Assembly (NCBI GenBank): GCA_003255025.1
Contig: QANY01004000.1
Coordinates: 496,001-560,000 of the forward strand
Length of the DNA stretch: 64,000 bases
Source of the DNA: Datisca glomerata
Taxonomy: Eukaryota > Streptophyta > Magnoliopsida > Cucurbitales > Datiscaceae
Direction of reading: 5' to 3'
Of the stretch, positions 10,278-22,254 are shown one piece after another; the stretch's first letter is position 1; each line of letters opens with the position of its first letter. The translations under genes were made by a program, and so were the position numbers. The notes under the pieces are model-generated. The model did not search any database, was not told the origin of the DNA, and saw only the letters and a program-made list of their open reading frames with translations.

Positions 10278-11355
10278 GGTAAGTAAAATTTTACGCATAC
10301 TTTAATGTTTGTCATATTCTAAAAATTATGATGTTGGATTGTTTATAATGATGCTCTCGCTCGATTCTTTGTAAGTGAATCTCACATATGTAATATTTTT
10401 GTGTGTGATACTATGCTTAATTGTATATTATTATGTTATTTATGGTGTATATGCATTTGCAATGTTAATGAATGTGAATACGTACACACTTACATATTAT
10501 GGTTTATAATATGAATATAATTAATAATAAATAAAGATTTAAAAGACTAGATGTACGTTTATGCCATGAAAGGGGTGAGTGGGAAATGGGACGTGGGAGC
10601 TGCCGGACCCGACAACGTTTAATTGTTGATATTAATGAATGATCATTTAGCTTGTCCAGCGATACAATACGAATGAATGATCGTTTAGCTTGTCCAGCGA
10701 TACTATCAAGGATCCGGTAGTTGAAATGGTTTCGGTAATAACGACTGCGTCTGATTGGCAAAACATTACACATGTGAGCTAGCGAATAATGTAAAGAAAA
10801 GAATGCAATGAAAGAAAATAATGTGACAAAAGTTTGCATGAAATGACTTTAATGAAAGATGTAATGCTAGAGCAAAGGAAATAAAGTGATAAAATGATTT
10901 ATATAAAGTCTATGTCAAACACAAATGATTTAACTGGATTTGGATGCGCGTGTGTTTTTTAAGTATGTGTAAGGTTTTACTTGCTGAGCTTTAGCTCATT
11001 CTATTTTCCTTAAACTTCTCAGGTGAGGAGTCTTACGAGATGACACCTTGTGGGCAGACCAGACTCAATAGAATATTTTGAATAAAGATTTCAGACAATG
11101 CTTTATGATTCATTATTCTTTATTTTTAATGTTTTAGCTTAAAAATATTGGTTGCTAATTGACTATGTTTCCGCTGCTCATTTTATTATTTAAGTATTTG
11201 AATTCAATATTTGTTAAATTTAAATAAAAGATTTGATTAAGTTATATTTTTAAATTAAGCTATATTTTTCCTATTTAATGTTTAATTAACATTAAAAAAA
11301 GGTAACACTTCCTAGAATTTAATCAGTAAGCTATTTTTAGTACGGGGGTGCAACA

Positions 11356-11940
11356 GTGGAGTTCACCGGGAACCCATCACTTACATGTACTATTATATTC
11401 TACAAAAGTTCAAATATTTTACATTTTTACTTTTGACTAATTAAAGTAAAAGGACAAAAGTTGCCTAATTATTTGACAACTAGTACAATAATTACAGGAA
11501 AAACCAAAATACAAAGATTCATTCGATAATTGTAATCTTGGACTTTGCGTCTTCATTATTGTTCTGCCATGATTGTTGTCTTCGGAAAATCATTGTGACT
11601 ATTGCTGAATATTAGGATCCTTGATAATTATTATCTTAGATTCTTGTGTTTTGATTATTGATTTTTGGGAATCTATAATTGTTGTCTTGAAAAGTCATCA
11701 TTCAATAATTACTATCTTGGACTTTGTTCCTTGATTATCGATTTGTTGGAGAAATTATCATAGCCGTTGCATTATGTTGGAGGGCCATCATGATATTTGA
11801 ATTATTATTTCAACATTGGCATTCTGCCTAGGACAGATTCTTCTATTCATTCATTGATTGATCTGAATCTATTTGTTATTCAATTGCTGAGAGGTTACAT
11901 TTCTGGATGATTGAGGTTTTTGAATTTTTGGTTTAATTAG
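11356..11940 (-). promoter_or_regulatory. EPRV intergenic region, copy 2, upstream half
   Basis: It matches 13686-14200 and 26157-26700 along its length. It starts with the shared GTTCACCGGGAACCC block and contains three loose repeats of ataattgtaatcttggact type near 11525, 11630 and 11706. In the virus this would lie upstream of the TATA box on the minus strand. It is cut off from its TATA by the solo LTR. Confidence 0.65.
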
Positions 11941-13080
11941 GTGATCTGACTCTTCGAATGATTCAAAGTCAGAGTCATTATTGTCTTAAAAAATGAGAAG
12001 CATTTTTTGGATTAATTCTTGCTTCAATTTGGATTTTAATTTTATGGCTTTGGATTTTTTGGATGGATTTGAACTGGATTGTTTAATTTGTGGATTTGGG
12101 TTAATAAGATAATTAATTTTAAATGGAACTTGAGTATATGGATTTTTATTCAACTTAAATTGACGGCGGATGTTTGCAAATTCATGGTTAATGGAGGTCA
12201 TTATTCATAGGGTATTGAATTTATCTCACAATTTAACATAATATTGTTAGGTAAGGATTCCATCTTCAATTGAGTATTGCCATTTAAAATTTCAGGGTAT
12301 TTTGAATTTACTTGTAAAGCAAAGAATTTGAAGAAAAGAAACCTCAATTGGTGAGGGTTCGTATATTTGCAGAAATAAATTAAGAGCTTGTTGAAAATCG
12401 ATTGGAAAAGATTCTAAGATAGGGCCATGGATTGACCACCAACTTAAGAACCATTTTGGAAAATTAATTTTAAAATTTTTGTCAGAATTCAAAATCCACG
12501 GATGAGAAAAATCACTATTTTGATACAGAAAAATCATATGCCAGCATCAATATAGTCAAGATAATTGTATTGTTTTTTATTTAAAATATTTTTTAGACTT
12601 GAATGATAGATTTTCATTCTTCCATGGTGATAATTTTGAGTATACAGAAGGAATGACAGAAAAATCTTTCCTTTAGGATTCTTTGTTGGGATAATATCAA
12701 CGGATTTTGTTTCTAAGAGAATGTCTGTGTGAAAGCAAAGAGTTTTGTCATTGTGACTAGGGACAAAATGGAATATTGGAAGGGAATATGATTTTTCTAT
12801 TTCAGCAAGATCTTTCAAATGAGTAAATGGAGGTTCAATATGAAAGAAATTTTAACTGGGTATTTTTTGAAAATAATAGGATGATTTGCTATAATTTGTA
12901 ATTGGTTGGTCAAGTGATTGGGCATAAAATGATTTAGTGATTGAGAAGGGGTCAAAATGGTTGGCCAGAGCTGATTGGTGATTGGGTCTAATGGACACAA
13001 GTGTTGTTAATTGGGCTTGGTTAGAAGTGGAAAACTCCTCTTTAATTTAGGCCATGAGGGCTAATTATTGAGTCGAAGAA
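11941..13080 (-). pseudogene. EPRV C-terminal domain remnant, second tandem copy
   Basis: Minus-strand frames at 12815-13000, 12534-12818, 12292-12537 and 11986-12201 each match parts of the copies at 14.2-15.6 kb, 26.7-28.4 kb and 37.1-38.7 kb. Visible landmarks are FHFVPSHNDKTLCFHTDILL, PKWFLSWWSIHGPI and FKIPW. By memory this is the inclusion-body/transactivator-like region at the end of petuvirus-type polyproteins; no catalytic motif is present. Frameshifts separate all four frames. Confidence 0.6.
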
Positions 13081-13129
13081 ATCTTTGCATTTTGTTTTTT
13101 CTGTAAAATCAATAAAATCAATTATTGAA

Positions 13130-13390
13130 ATAACCAATTAAGTAACCATCAAAGCAATAACCAACCATAAAGGTGGTGAGGAACAATAATTAAATAGATT
13201 AATTAAGAATTGTAAAATACCCTACCAAGTTTGACTTTGATACTAAAAGATGTGGAATTGAGTATAATTTATGTATTTAAAGACAGGGTATTTAAGATAA
13301 AATAATTCAAATAATAATTATGCAGATTAATTAAGAAAATAGTAAATACCCTGCCATGTTTGGCTCTGATACCAAAAGAGACGAAATTAC
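13130..13390 (-). repeat. Tandem duplication (about 130 bp) around the viral primer site
   Basis: Two copies, at about 13130-13259 and 13260-13390, share attaattaaga, gtaaataccct, the primer-site stretch, and a block resembling gtatttaaagac-gggtatt. One copy of the primer site is perfect (13362-13374). The other is decayed (13232-13244). Confidence 0.7.
13362..13374 (-). promoter_or_regulatory. Viral primer-binding site for initiator tRNA-Met
   Basis: The minus strand reads TGGTATCAGAGCC, complementary to the 3' end of plant initiator tRNA-Met, the primer used by Caulimoviridae and many LTR retrotransposons. It lies about 290 bp downstream of the TATA box at 13666-13675, at the start of the viral leader, which fits a pararetrovirus. 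Confidence 0.8.
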
Positions 13391-13665
13391 GTTAATTTAA
13401 GTATTTAAAGACTGGGTATTAAAGGCGCAAGAATTCAAACAACAAAAGGTAAGATTGTATTTGAAGTCATATTCAAAACTTACAAGTATTGAGAAAAATT
13501 AATTGGCAACGATTTATTAGTACTCTCACTCACTAATAAATGTTGAATAAAAAGAAGAAGAGATTACAAAATAGGAGGAAGAAGAGTACTTTGTTTTCAA
13601 AACAAGTTTCACTCAAAATCGTTAAGAGAGAAAACCAATTCTGAGGAACAAATGGGAGAGGGCAG

Positions 13666-13675
13666 CCTATTTATA
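13666..13675 (-). promoter_or_regulatory. EPRV promoter TATA box, copy 1
   Basis: The minus strand reads TATAAATAGG in the context GCCTATAAATAGGCTGCC. Downstream is a CT-rich leader followed by the primer-binding site. Conservation of this element in three copies supports a real promoter in the ancestor. Confidence 0.7.
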
Positions 13676-13689
13676 GGCAAGAAAAGTGG

Positions 13690-14190
13690 AGTTCACCGGG
13701 AACCCATCACTTACCTGCACTATTCTATTCTACAAAAATAAAAATATTTTACATTTCTACTTTTAACAAATTAAAGTAAAAGGAAAAATAATTGCTTAAT
13801 TATTTGATAACTAGTACAATTATTACAGAAAAAACAAAATGCAAAGATTCCTTTGATAATTGTAATATTGGACATTGCGTCTTCATTATTGCTCTGCCAT
13901 GATTGTTGTCGTCGGAAAGTCATTGCGACTATTGCTGAATATTAGGATCCTTGATAATTGATATCTTGGATTCTTTATTTTGATTATTGATTCTTTGGGA
14001 AACCATAATTGTTGTCTTGAAAAGTCATCTTTCGATAATTGCTATCTTGCACTTTGTTCCTTGATTATTGATTTGATGGAGAAATCATCATGGCCGTTGC
14101 ATTATCCTAGAGGGCCATCATGATATTTGAATTATTATATTAACATTGGCATTCTACCGAGGACAGATTATTCTATTCATTCATTGGTTG
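13690..14190 (-). promoter_or_regulatory. EPRV intergenic region, copy 1
   Basis: This is the uninterrupted version of the sequence upstream of the viral promoter. It carries three loose copies of ataattgctatcttg-type repeats near 13855, 13955 and 14035, which recur at the same spacing in the other two copies. It has no coding frame. Confidence 0.6.
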
Positions 14191-15745
14191 ATCTGAATCT
14201 ATTTATTATTATTGAGATTGATATTATCAAATGGGTCTTGTGAATCTTGAAAAGGTAAAATTTGACTCTTTTGGATATTTTGGTCCTTCAATTGTTGAGA
14301 GGTTACCTTTCTGAATGATTGAGGTTGTTGAATTTTTGGATTAATTAGGTGACTTGACTCTTCGGATGATTTAGAGTCAGAATCGTTATCGTCTTCCAAA
14401 AAAGAAGCATTTTTAGATTAATTCTTGCTTCAATTTGGATTTTAATTTTATGGCTTTGGAGTTTTTGCATGTATTTGAACTGTATGGTTTAATTTGTGGA
14501 TTTGGGTTAATTGGCTCATTAATTTTAAATAAAGCCTGAGTATAGGGATTTTTTGTCAACTTAAATTGAGGGTGGATGTTTGCAAATTCATTGTTAATGG
14601 AGGTATTTATTTCTAGGGTATTGAATTTATTCCACCATTTAACATAATTGTCTGGTGAAGATGTCATCTTCAATTGAGTATTACTATTTTAAAATCCAGG
14701 GTATTTTGAATTTACTTGTAAAGTAAAGAATTTGGGGAAAAGAAAACTCAATTGGTGAGAGTTTGTATATTTCCAGAAATAAATTTAAACTTGTTAAAAA
14801 TCGATTGGAAAAGATTCTAAGATAGAGCCATGGATTGACCACCAACTTAATAACCATTTTGAAAAATTAATTTTGAATTTTTTGTTGAAATTAAAAATCC
14901 ACGAATGAGAAAATCACTATTTTAATGCAGGAAAATCATATACCAAGTATCAATATAATTAAGATAGTTGCATTGTTTTTTATTTAACGGAATTTTTAAG
15001 AGAATGTCTCTGTAAAAACTAAGACTTTTGTCCTTGTGACCAGTGACAAAATGGAATTTCAGAAGGAAATAGGATTTTGCTATTACAGCAGAATCTTTTC
15101 AATAAGTATATGGGGGCTCAATATGAAAGAGATTTTCGCTAGGAATTTTTTGAAAATAAGATAATGATTTGTTGTAATTTGTAATTGGTTGGTCAAATGA
15201 TTGAACATCAAATGATAGAGTGTTCGAGAATGGGTCAAATTGGTTGACCAGGATTGAACAATTCATCATTCTTCCATGATTTCTGAAAGTGATCATGATT
15301 CTTTTTGTAATGGATTTCATAGCATGCCTATGTCCCTTTTGAACTAATGCTGCATTGAAGCCATGCTTCAACCCATCATCTTCCAAAATTTTATCCAATT
15401 CATAAATCTAGGCATTTCTTGGATATTCAAATCCATTATGACCATAATTAATGAATGAGAGTTTTGAGCAAAAGGTGGTTGCCCTGCATTGAGTTTCTTG
15501 ATTTTGAAAGAATTTTGGTCAAGTATTCTAAGTTTTACCTTTCTGTATTCTAGCAGGTCGCAGTTCTCAAATTCCTCCATGGTGGAATTTTGAAATGATT
15601 TCCTACATAACTTCATGTGAAAGGAAGTCAGGAATTTAATTATTAATGTCTTGAATGTTACCTGGCAAAATTTTGAAATTAAAATTACTAAAAATCGACT
15701 GTTACCTGGCAAAATTTTGTTTGGAAGCAATGTCCTTATTTTCAA
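14191..15745 (-). pseudogene. EPRV C-terminal (inclusion-body-like) region, first copy
   Basis: Minus-strand frames at 15368-15745, 15099-15398, 14413-14673 and 14199-14399 cover this region. The most upstream frame begins with LLPNKILPGNS at the RNase H end and runs into FENCDLLEYRKVK. The last frame ends in an acidic and serine-rich tail (DDNDSDSKSSEESSHLI). The middle part is broken by several indels compared with the other copies. Function of this domain is not proven by sequence. Confidence 0.6.
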
Positions 15746-16480
15746 AACATGTTTTGCAAATTTGCAATCAATTTTTAAAAGAAATTCTTGATTTAATAAA
15801 GCAAATTGTATGATCTGATTAATTGCCTTAATAATGAAATAATAAATTTCAAGTAGAAATCTATTCTTAGATTGAAATAATTTGATTTTTCTTGTAAAGA
15901 TAACTAAACTATTTTATTTTATTATCTTGACAAACAATTTAAAATGTTTTCAATTTTGTTGAACATATTTAGAGAAAATAAGAACATTACTAATCGAGAA
16001 ATCAGTAAATTGATTGAAAAATTAAATCATTATATTCTGAAGTTTACTTAGAGAAAATTTAAGATCAAATGACATTACTTTCCATTTATAACGACCAAAT
16101 GCAATTTTTTATTTATCAATTTTATTTATCTGAATTTACCAAAATTCAGATCTTATGCCAAACTTAGATAACACAACAGCATCTCCAAGTCAGTTAATTT
16201 ATTCTCTTTTATTTGGTATTGGATATCTTATCCATTCCAAAATATTGTTAGAGGGTTTGTAATTAATTACTAAATGAGGAACTCCTCATTCAAAGATTTT
16301 AATTTGATTTTGAAAAACAGGATTTTGGAGTTGTTCTTTAATTCTTTTGAATTTTATTTTGTCTTGCAGAAAAAATATTTGTTTTCCTTTACAAGAAATC
16401 ACCTTCACAGTTTATAAACAAATTTTTCGTTTAAAGTTTTTAATTTTTCATTGTGTGAAAAAGAAAGAAATTCGAATTTG
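15746..16480 (-). pseudogene. EPRV RT/RNase H remnant, heavily deleted
   Basis: Short minus-strand stretches match the RT and RNase H parts of the plus copy at 36.4-37.0 kb and 38.9-40.3 kb, but no frame longer than about 60 codons survives. I could not find an intact catalytic YIDD motif here. The region is identified mainly by its position and by nucleotide similarity to the copy at 28.4-29.1 kb. Confidence 0.55.
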
Positions 16481-16845
16481 ATTAGTTTATTCAGGGGATA
16501 AGTAATTATCCCACCATGCTCTGTTGTGAAATGATACAATAGATAAATGAATGGTAAACCTAAAATAATTTTTTCAGTCATATTTTTTACTAAGACAAAT
16601 GATGTTTTAAAACATATATTATCTTGATAAATATGAACTTTGGGGATTTCATAATTGATATGAATTCGAGTACCATTGAAAGAGGATAAAGATTATTTTA
16701 TCTTCTTGAAGTACTTGGTAGGAATGAATCCTTTATGCATACAATTTTAATCAGCTCCTGAATCAATAAGAGCTATTGAAGTGAAATCAAAATCTTGAAT
16801 TATTATTGTGACCATTATGTGCCATTTTTTTATTTTGATGTGATT
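16481..16845 (-). pseudogene. EPRV aspartic protease remnant
   Basis: On the minus strand the active-site triplet D-S-G of a retropepsin-like protease is readable near 16750 (SIALIDSGAD), followed directly by a stop codon and then CMHKGFIPTKY in the same frame. Downstream, the LGLPF stretch that follows the protease in the plus copy is matched near 16550. The family cleaves the viral polyprotein. Confidence 0.6.
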
Positions 16846-19110
16846 AATGATTTGGATGAAGTTATCATCATCTTGATTGTTGACAATATGTTCATCAACC
16901 TCATTATCAGAAATTGAGAATTTACTAGGTTCTCCTAGTTTACTAGATTCATGATTTTTAATTTAATTCTAAATTTTTATAATATTTAATTCTTTTGTTA
17001 TTTCTGTGTTTGATTCTTTTAATTCTTTTATTTTAATTTTATTATTTTTATTTTTTTAAAGTTCCTGTAAAACAATTCTTTTTCCCTTCCTTTAATTTTA
17101 TTGAATTTTTCAGACGTTGTGAAAGGCTTGCAGTATTATTATTAGACTTAAAATTTTCTTTCTTCTGAATTACCTTCTTAAGTCTTTCAAATATTCTTCA
17201 TTTTCAATTTTACTAATTAAGTCTAACTAGATATTTTCTTGTTCTTCATTTTCATTTAAAGCATTAATAGTTTTCTGACAACAGCTATCCCTGCACCCCA
17301 TAGAGATGTTAGGAGAATCACTGTCAGAACTTGAAGAGCTTGATTCGTCGGATTCAGGGGATTCAAATTCTCATAAATATTCATTACTACTCTCATAATA
17401 ATATATTGATTCTATGGTTCTAAACAATTCTTGTTTATCTTCTTCAGAGATTTTAATTGATTAATTTTATTTTTGACTTGAGAAGTGTTGGAAAATGACC
17501 ACTATGGCCACATTTAAAATTCTTAATTTTACTTTTATCAATAAAATTTTTATTGAATTTTCTTCTAGAATAATTTTTATTCTTAGAGAAGTATTTGTAA
17601 AAATTTTACTTCTCTGTTTGTGGTATTTGTTTTATAAGGTTTATAAACCATATTGCTCATAGAAATTGCCTACTTCATATTTGACAGTTTTCTTTTATTT
17701 TTTAATTTATTTATTAATTTTCATGTATATACACATTCTTCGACATTCCTTTTGTATTGTTGGGATAATTGTATCATAGGTGAGAATATTATAGTCTATA
17801 TTTCCTAGGTCATCACTATTGACTGTCCTAATTTTGTGGGCATACAAATTGGATAAGCCATGGAAGATTTTTTCTTCTCAAAATGGTTGATTAGTATCAT
17901 CCCTTAACATTACTCTGGACAAAAATATATTTTTGTACCAATCAAAATCACTTAGGGTTGGACACCTAAGATTGGTTAATTGGTCATGAATGCGCGAAAT
18001 AACATTACTTGGCATTTCAATGAAATATTCAATTATTGTGTAGAAGAGGGTATTAATAGTATTAGGCATAGTTTCCTGACCCTCACCTATAATTAGGGTT
18101 CTTTCAGCATCAATCTTTACTGCTGAAAGGATGATATTTTTAGATTGTTGAGTGAGATGTTTTTTTCCAGCAGGAATGAAGCATTCCAGTGAATCTTGTG
18201 ACTAAAAGTTTGATTACCTCATTGTGAGGCAAGTTATGTATGGTAATGTAACTGTTGACTACTATAGTCATGTACTGTAATTTGTTAAGGACTTCCTGTT
18301 CAGAAAGACCGTGAATATTCCATTAGTATAATTTTCTGCAGAAATGGAAAGTTGGTTAACTAAAGAAGATTCAGTAATTTGAATATCTGGAGGAATATGC
18401 CTTTTATGCCATTTCCTTTTCAATTTATTAATTTCTAAATTTTTAAATGTTTCTTCAATATTATGAATGTTTGAAGATTCATGAATTATGGATGATTAAT
18501 AGATGGATTCAGACCTATGACTTTCTGATTCAAAATTACTATATCGGTTAATAACCTTAACAGAAGAAGATGATTCAACAGATCTGTTCTTCAATTCTTG
18601 AAACATTTTACAATCTTTTTATTGAAGGGAACGATATTTATAGTGGTTTTGTCTGAAATATTTATTAAAGATGTTTCTTTCAGGGATTCGTTAGATTTAG
18701 GTTCATGAAGATCATCAACCTTATCCTTAATTTTATCAAATTATCTTCCTATTGTTATTAAACATTGATTGGTGTAATTAAGTTGTTCAACTATTTTTTA
18801 TTGGGTTCTTCTTCCTTTGAAATCTTAAAAGGAGAAGCAGTGATTAAAGAATTTTTATGATTAATTATAATTTTTTCAGGTGGGGGATGGCTAGCAGGCA
18901 GCACACCGGAGTCTTCCTTGACCCATTTGGTCTTAAAAATTACTTTAATATTATTTTCATAAATATCCTTGATATATTCAAGGAAAAACATATCAACTCT
19001 AAATTCTTGCATGAATGTCTTCAATTCAGCAAATATGATTTTTCTTTGATCCATATTATACGTATCTCTGAACCTATTACATCTATTGAGATTGGATGGG
19101 TCATTCATGT
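16846..19110 (-). pseudogene. EPRV capsid/nucleocapsid region remnant
   Basis: Minus-strand frames at 18791-19108 (NRFRDTYNMDQRKI) and 17878-18069 (TLFYTIIEYFIEMPSNVIS, then LRCPTLSDFDWYKN) match the plus copy at 33.6-34.8 kb and resemble the capsid domain of Caulimoviridae. A zinc knuckle is expected near 17500; only KCGHSGHF-like traces remain, with cysteines lost. An acidic serine-rich stretch lies near 17290-17370. Multiple stops are present. Confidence 0.6.
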
Positions 19111-20020
19111 GTTGGGTTAAACCCTCCTAATTAGGTTTTTATTCTTGGCTCAGGGTGCCTAAATTTAAAACTTAGAGTTAAGGATTAACATGAGGTAAGG
19201 TTTAGTGGGTGTTTCAACTTCGTCAGATTATTCAGACTTATTATCAAAGACTGTCTGACTGACTTTAAAATTTATGGCTATGCCTTTAAGTTATAATTTT
19301 TTTAATTTTTAAACTTTTTTATTCTTGTTCTCATTGTTGAATCCTAATGTCTTGATCATTATTAACAAATGATCCAGAAAAGGAATTCCTATAGGTACTA
19401 AAGTGGCTATACTCTATAATTTGAGGATTATAATTGGAAAACTGGAAATTAATTTTAACAGCACCATCCATGTACTGTTTGGATGTAATCAACATCTTCA
19501 ATTGGGTGTTGAATTGGTGTGGGTTGGCTTTTATTGGTTAAAAGTCAATTTATAGGCAAAGTAATATCGGATCACCTAATGGTTTTAGGAACTCTAATAT
19601 TGGGATTACTTTGGCTAGGTCGAATCAATATGGTTTGATTTTTCAGACTCCTATTGATGGTGTGAAAATTCATATTGGTCTCGGTGATTTTGTAATGTAT
19701 TCTAAAAGTTAAAGCTAGGGGTTGGGCAACTTCTAGGATTGGTAACCACAAGTTTTGATATATAAAGTTAAAAGGATTTTAGAATATAAGGGCCGGTTAG
19801 ACTAACAGACAAATCTGAAAAACAATCAAAATGGGTTTAACCATTACAAAGTGAAGATTCAATTAATCCTAAAATACTATCATTAAAATTTGTAAATCTT
19901 GCATCTCGCAAGGCTAACAAGACAAAGATATTTAGGCATCTCCTTATGAGTGGTTTAACTCTAATCTGGACTAAACCAAAATGAAAGAAATTATATCATT
20001 CTTCCATGTGATGTTTAATG
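19111..20020 (-). pseudogene. EPRV movement protein remnant, C-terminal part
   Basis: At nucleotide level 19840-20020 is the reverse complement of the conserved 30K-type movement-protein core of the plus copy (32.7-32.9 kb). It stops abruptly at about 20020, in the middle of the domain, where the copia-bearing insertion starts; the missing N-terminal part reappears at 25429-25610. The stretch 19111-19780 covers the linker between movement and capsid domains. Confidence 0.6.
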
Positions 20021-20268
20021 ATTTAGTAGCAAGATCCAATATGTTGGTTATTAAGACTAGACATCAAATATGTTAATGCATGAAAGAATTTTCAAGTCAA
20101 GCATTGTCTTAGATATAAATTACATCAACTTCAGAACCTTACTTTCATGTGTATAAAGTCAGATGATGCATAATCTTATAAGATACAACCTTGGAATTCT
20201 GAAGACAAAAACCTCTTCGTCAGGCCAAAAATCTCCTCATGCATGCACATAAGAGCTAAAGCATGCTC
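20021..20268. other. 248 bp unassigned at the insertion edge
   Basis: This stretch lies between the break in the viral movement-protein sequence and the start of the copia LTR. It matches neither in my reading. It may belong to another small insertion or to filler from repair. Confidence 0.4.
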
Positions 20269-22254
20269 TGTTGGAATCGCGGCCCGCGCATCGAAGAGGG
20301 TGGTTATTGAAAATTTTATTGATTGAAAAGCAATTACGACGCCACAGATCCCAAAAAAAAAATTTATGAAAAAAAAATTTCACATGGATCTATTATATAT
20401 CTATACATTAAATTAATAGACATTCAAATAAAAGAATTTTACTACTTGAAGTCAATCAAACGTCATCACTATATTCAAGTAAAAACAACGAACATTTGAT
20501 TCCACGATGAACAAACTTTGAAATCCACATCAAGATTTTTCAAACCAATCTTCAAACACACTAAGATGTGTGTGGGCACGTAGAATGAATCAAATTTTCT
20601 ATCTTTAGATGTACTCAACATATGAGATCAGAGAGTTGGAGAATGACTTTTGAGACAGAACTCTAAGAGAAAATTAGAGAATTCGTAGAGCTTTGATTAA
20701 TAATTAATCAATCAGATGCCTATTGAGGCCAATAAAAGATTATTTATATATATTATAGGTTTAGGGTTTTCATAAAATAATAAATTAATTATAAATTAGC
20801 CACTACAGTTGGATCCACTGTAGTCTGCGCCACATTGCAGTGCCACACGTGTGGCAGTCCGATATGACACCTGATAATTTTCAAATTTATTATTTAATTA
20901 GATAAATATCTATGTATTATTTCAAATAATCATAATATTAATTAATTTAAAATTAACTTATATGATAAAAACCTAATAACTAATTTATCTGTTAATTCAA
21001 AATTAATCAATCAGTTGATTTGCAATTAAATTATCATCTCATAATAATCTAACACTATTTAATTTCATAAATCAAATATATTGTCTTATCATTGACTAAT
21101 TCATAACTAATCGATATATATTTAATTAATTGTAATTTCCAAAAACTGTAATAATTAATTTAATTAATTACTTTTCAATTAATTAATAACACATAATTAA
21201 CTCATAATTATATACTTGTCCCGAAAACTTAATTCCTTTTGCAAGCTAGTCCTTTTCTTATGTCTTGAAACACTCTCACCTTAGACTTTGTAGTACAGAG
21301 GTGGCTTGAGGACTATGGACCCATAATTCTAAACTTCAATAAATCAGATTATTAATTAAAATCTTTAATTAAATAATCTCATTTATTAAATCTATTATTA
21401 CTCCATTATAAATATTGAATTACACTCTTAGTAATTAAAGAATATATTTACAGAGTAATCTCGTGTAGTTCATTGATATAATCACTTCATATAGTTTTGT
21501 CCTCCAATTATTGGTTCGTAAATTAGAGCTAGTAAAAATTATCATTTTACCCTTCTACTTACCTCTTGATCATTAAGTATCGTTAATTCACTAGTGAATG
21601 ATTAATTTATAATTGTATTATAAATTTGAGCTTAATAACCATTCATTCTCAGAATTAAACTTAAGAGAACCAATATACAATCCATTAGGAAAGCTTAGAT
21701 TCCAAATCTCGTAAGATCATGTTCTCAGCCATCTATGTCACTGAATCTCCAAAATAAAAGTCATTTGCCTGTTTTACAAATAAACTTTAACGAGTGAATC
21801 AAAAGATCTAGTAGACATGTATAAGAGTTTATGACAACTCAGGATTTAGACTGATCTACATATGATCAGATGATTAACGGTAAGTTAATAATGATATTAA
21901 TTCACATCGGTCATGTCTCATATAATCTAATCATAGAAAGTACCTTCATTAAGATATCTATCTAAATCAGCTATCTGAATCTAGATCACATGCATTCAAA
22001 ATGCTTAGTGAAACGTACTAGCAACCATTCATTAAAGATTTCATATTTTAATATGTTTCGGAAAAGTTTATTCATTATCTGTAATCTTAATCCTCTTGTA
22101 TTAATACAAGATCATAGTCTCATTAATGAATATGAAATTTTTAGATATTTATATTCATTATACAATAATAATTCAAATAACACAATGATAAGAAAAATGT
22201 GCTTTTATTAATTTCTGAATAAAATGTCATGTTTGGAGGGCATTATGCCTAACA
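20269..22254 (-). mobile_element. 3' LTR of copia element 1 (about 1.99 kb)
   Basis: On the minus strand it starts TGTTAGGCATAATG directly after the polypurine tract AGGGCAAGTGGTAGAT and ends CGATTCCAACA. It is AT-rich with no coding content. Its length fits the long-LTR copia lineages such as Angela/Tork-like elements, an assignment made from memory. Confidence 0.7.

Larger units (their letters stand above)
9209..11355 (+). mobile_element. Solo LTR (Ty3/gypsy-like) with 5-bp target duplication
   Basis: It begins TGTAACACCCC and ends GGGGGTGCAACA. Both flanks carry GTGGA (9204-9208 and 11356-11360). The uninterrupted viral sequence at 13681-13710 has one GTGGA followed by GTTCACCGGGAACCC, so the empty site is visible in the same window. 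No internal coding region of the parent element is present. A copia fragment interrupts the LTR, so the original LTR was about 1.4 kb. Orientation is inferred from the start and end motifs. Confidence 0.8.
8899..20020 (-). other. EPRV locus I: decayed Caulimoviridae-type provirus, minus strand
   Basis: This is a long minus-strand block with the gene order of a plant pararetrovirus: movement protein, capsid with zinc knuckle, protease, RT, RNase H and a C-terminal domain, followed by an intergenic promoter. The C-terminal and intergenic part occurs twice head to tail (13.2-15.6 kb and 8.9-13.1 kb). Every coding part is broken by stops and frameshifts. The block is interrupted by a solo LTR at 9,209-11,355 and by a copia insertion beyond 20,020, after which movement-protein sequence resumes at 25,429. 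The C-terminal domain and overall order make me think of petuvirus-like EPRVs; a florendovirus-like assignment is not excluded. No copy here could yield virus. Confidence 0.8.
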
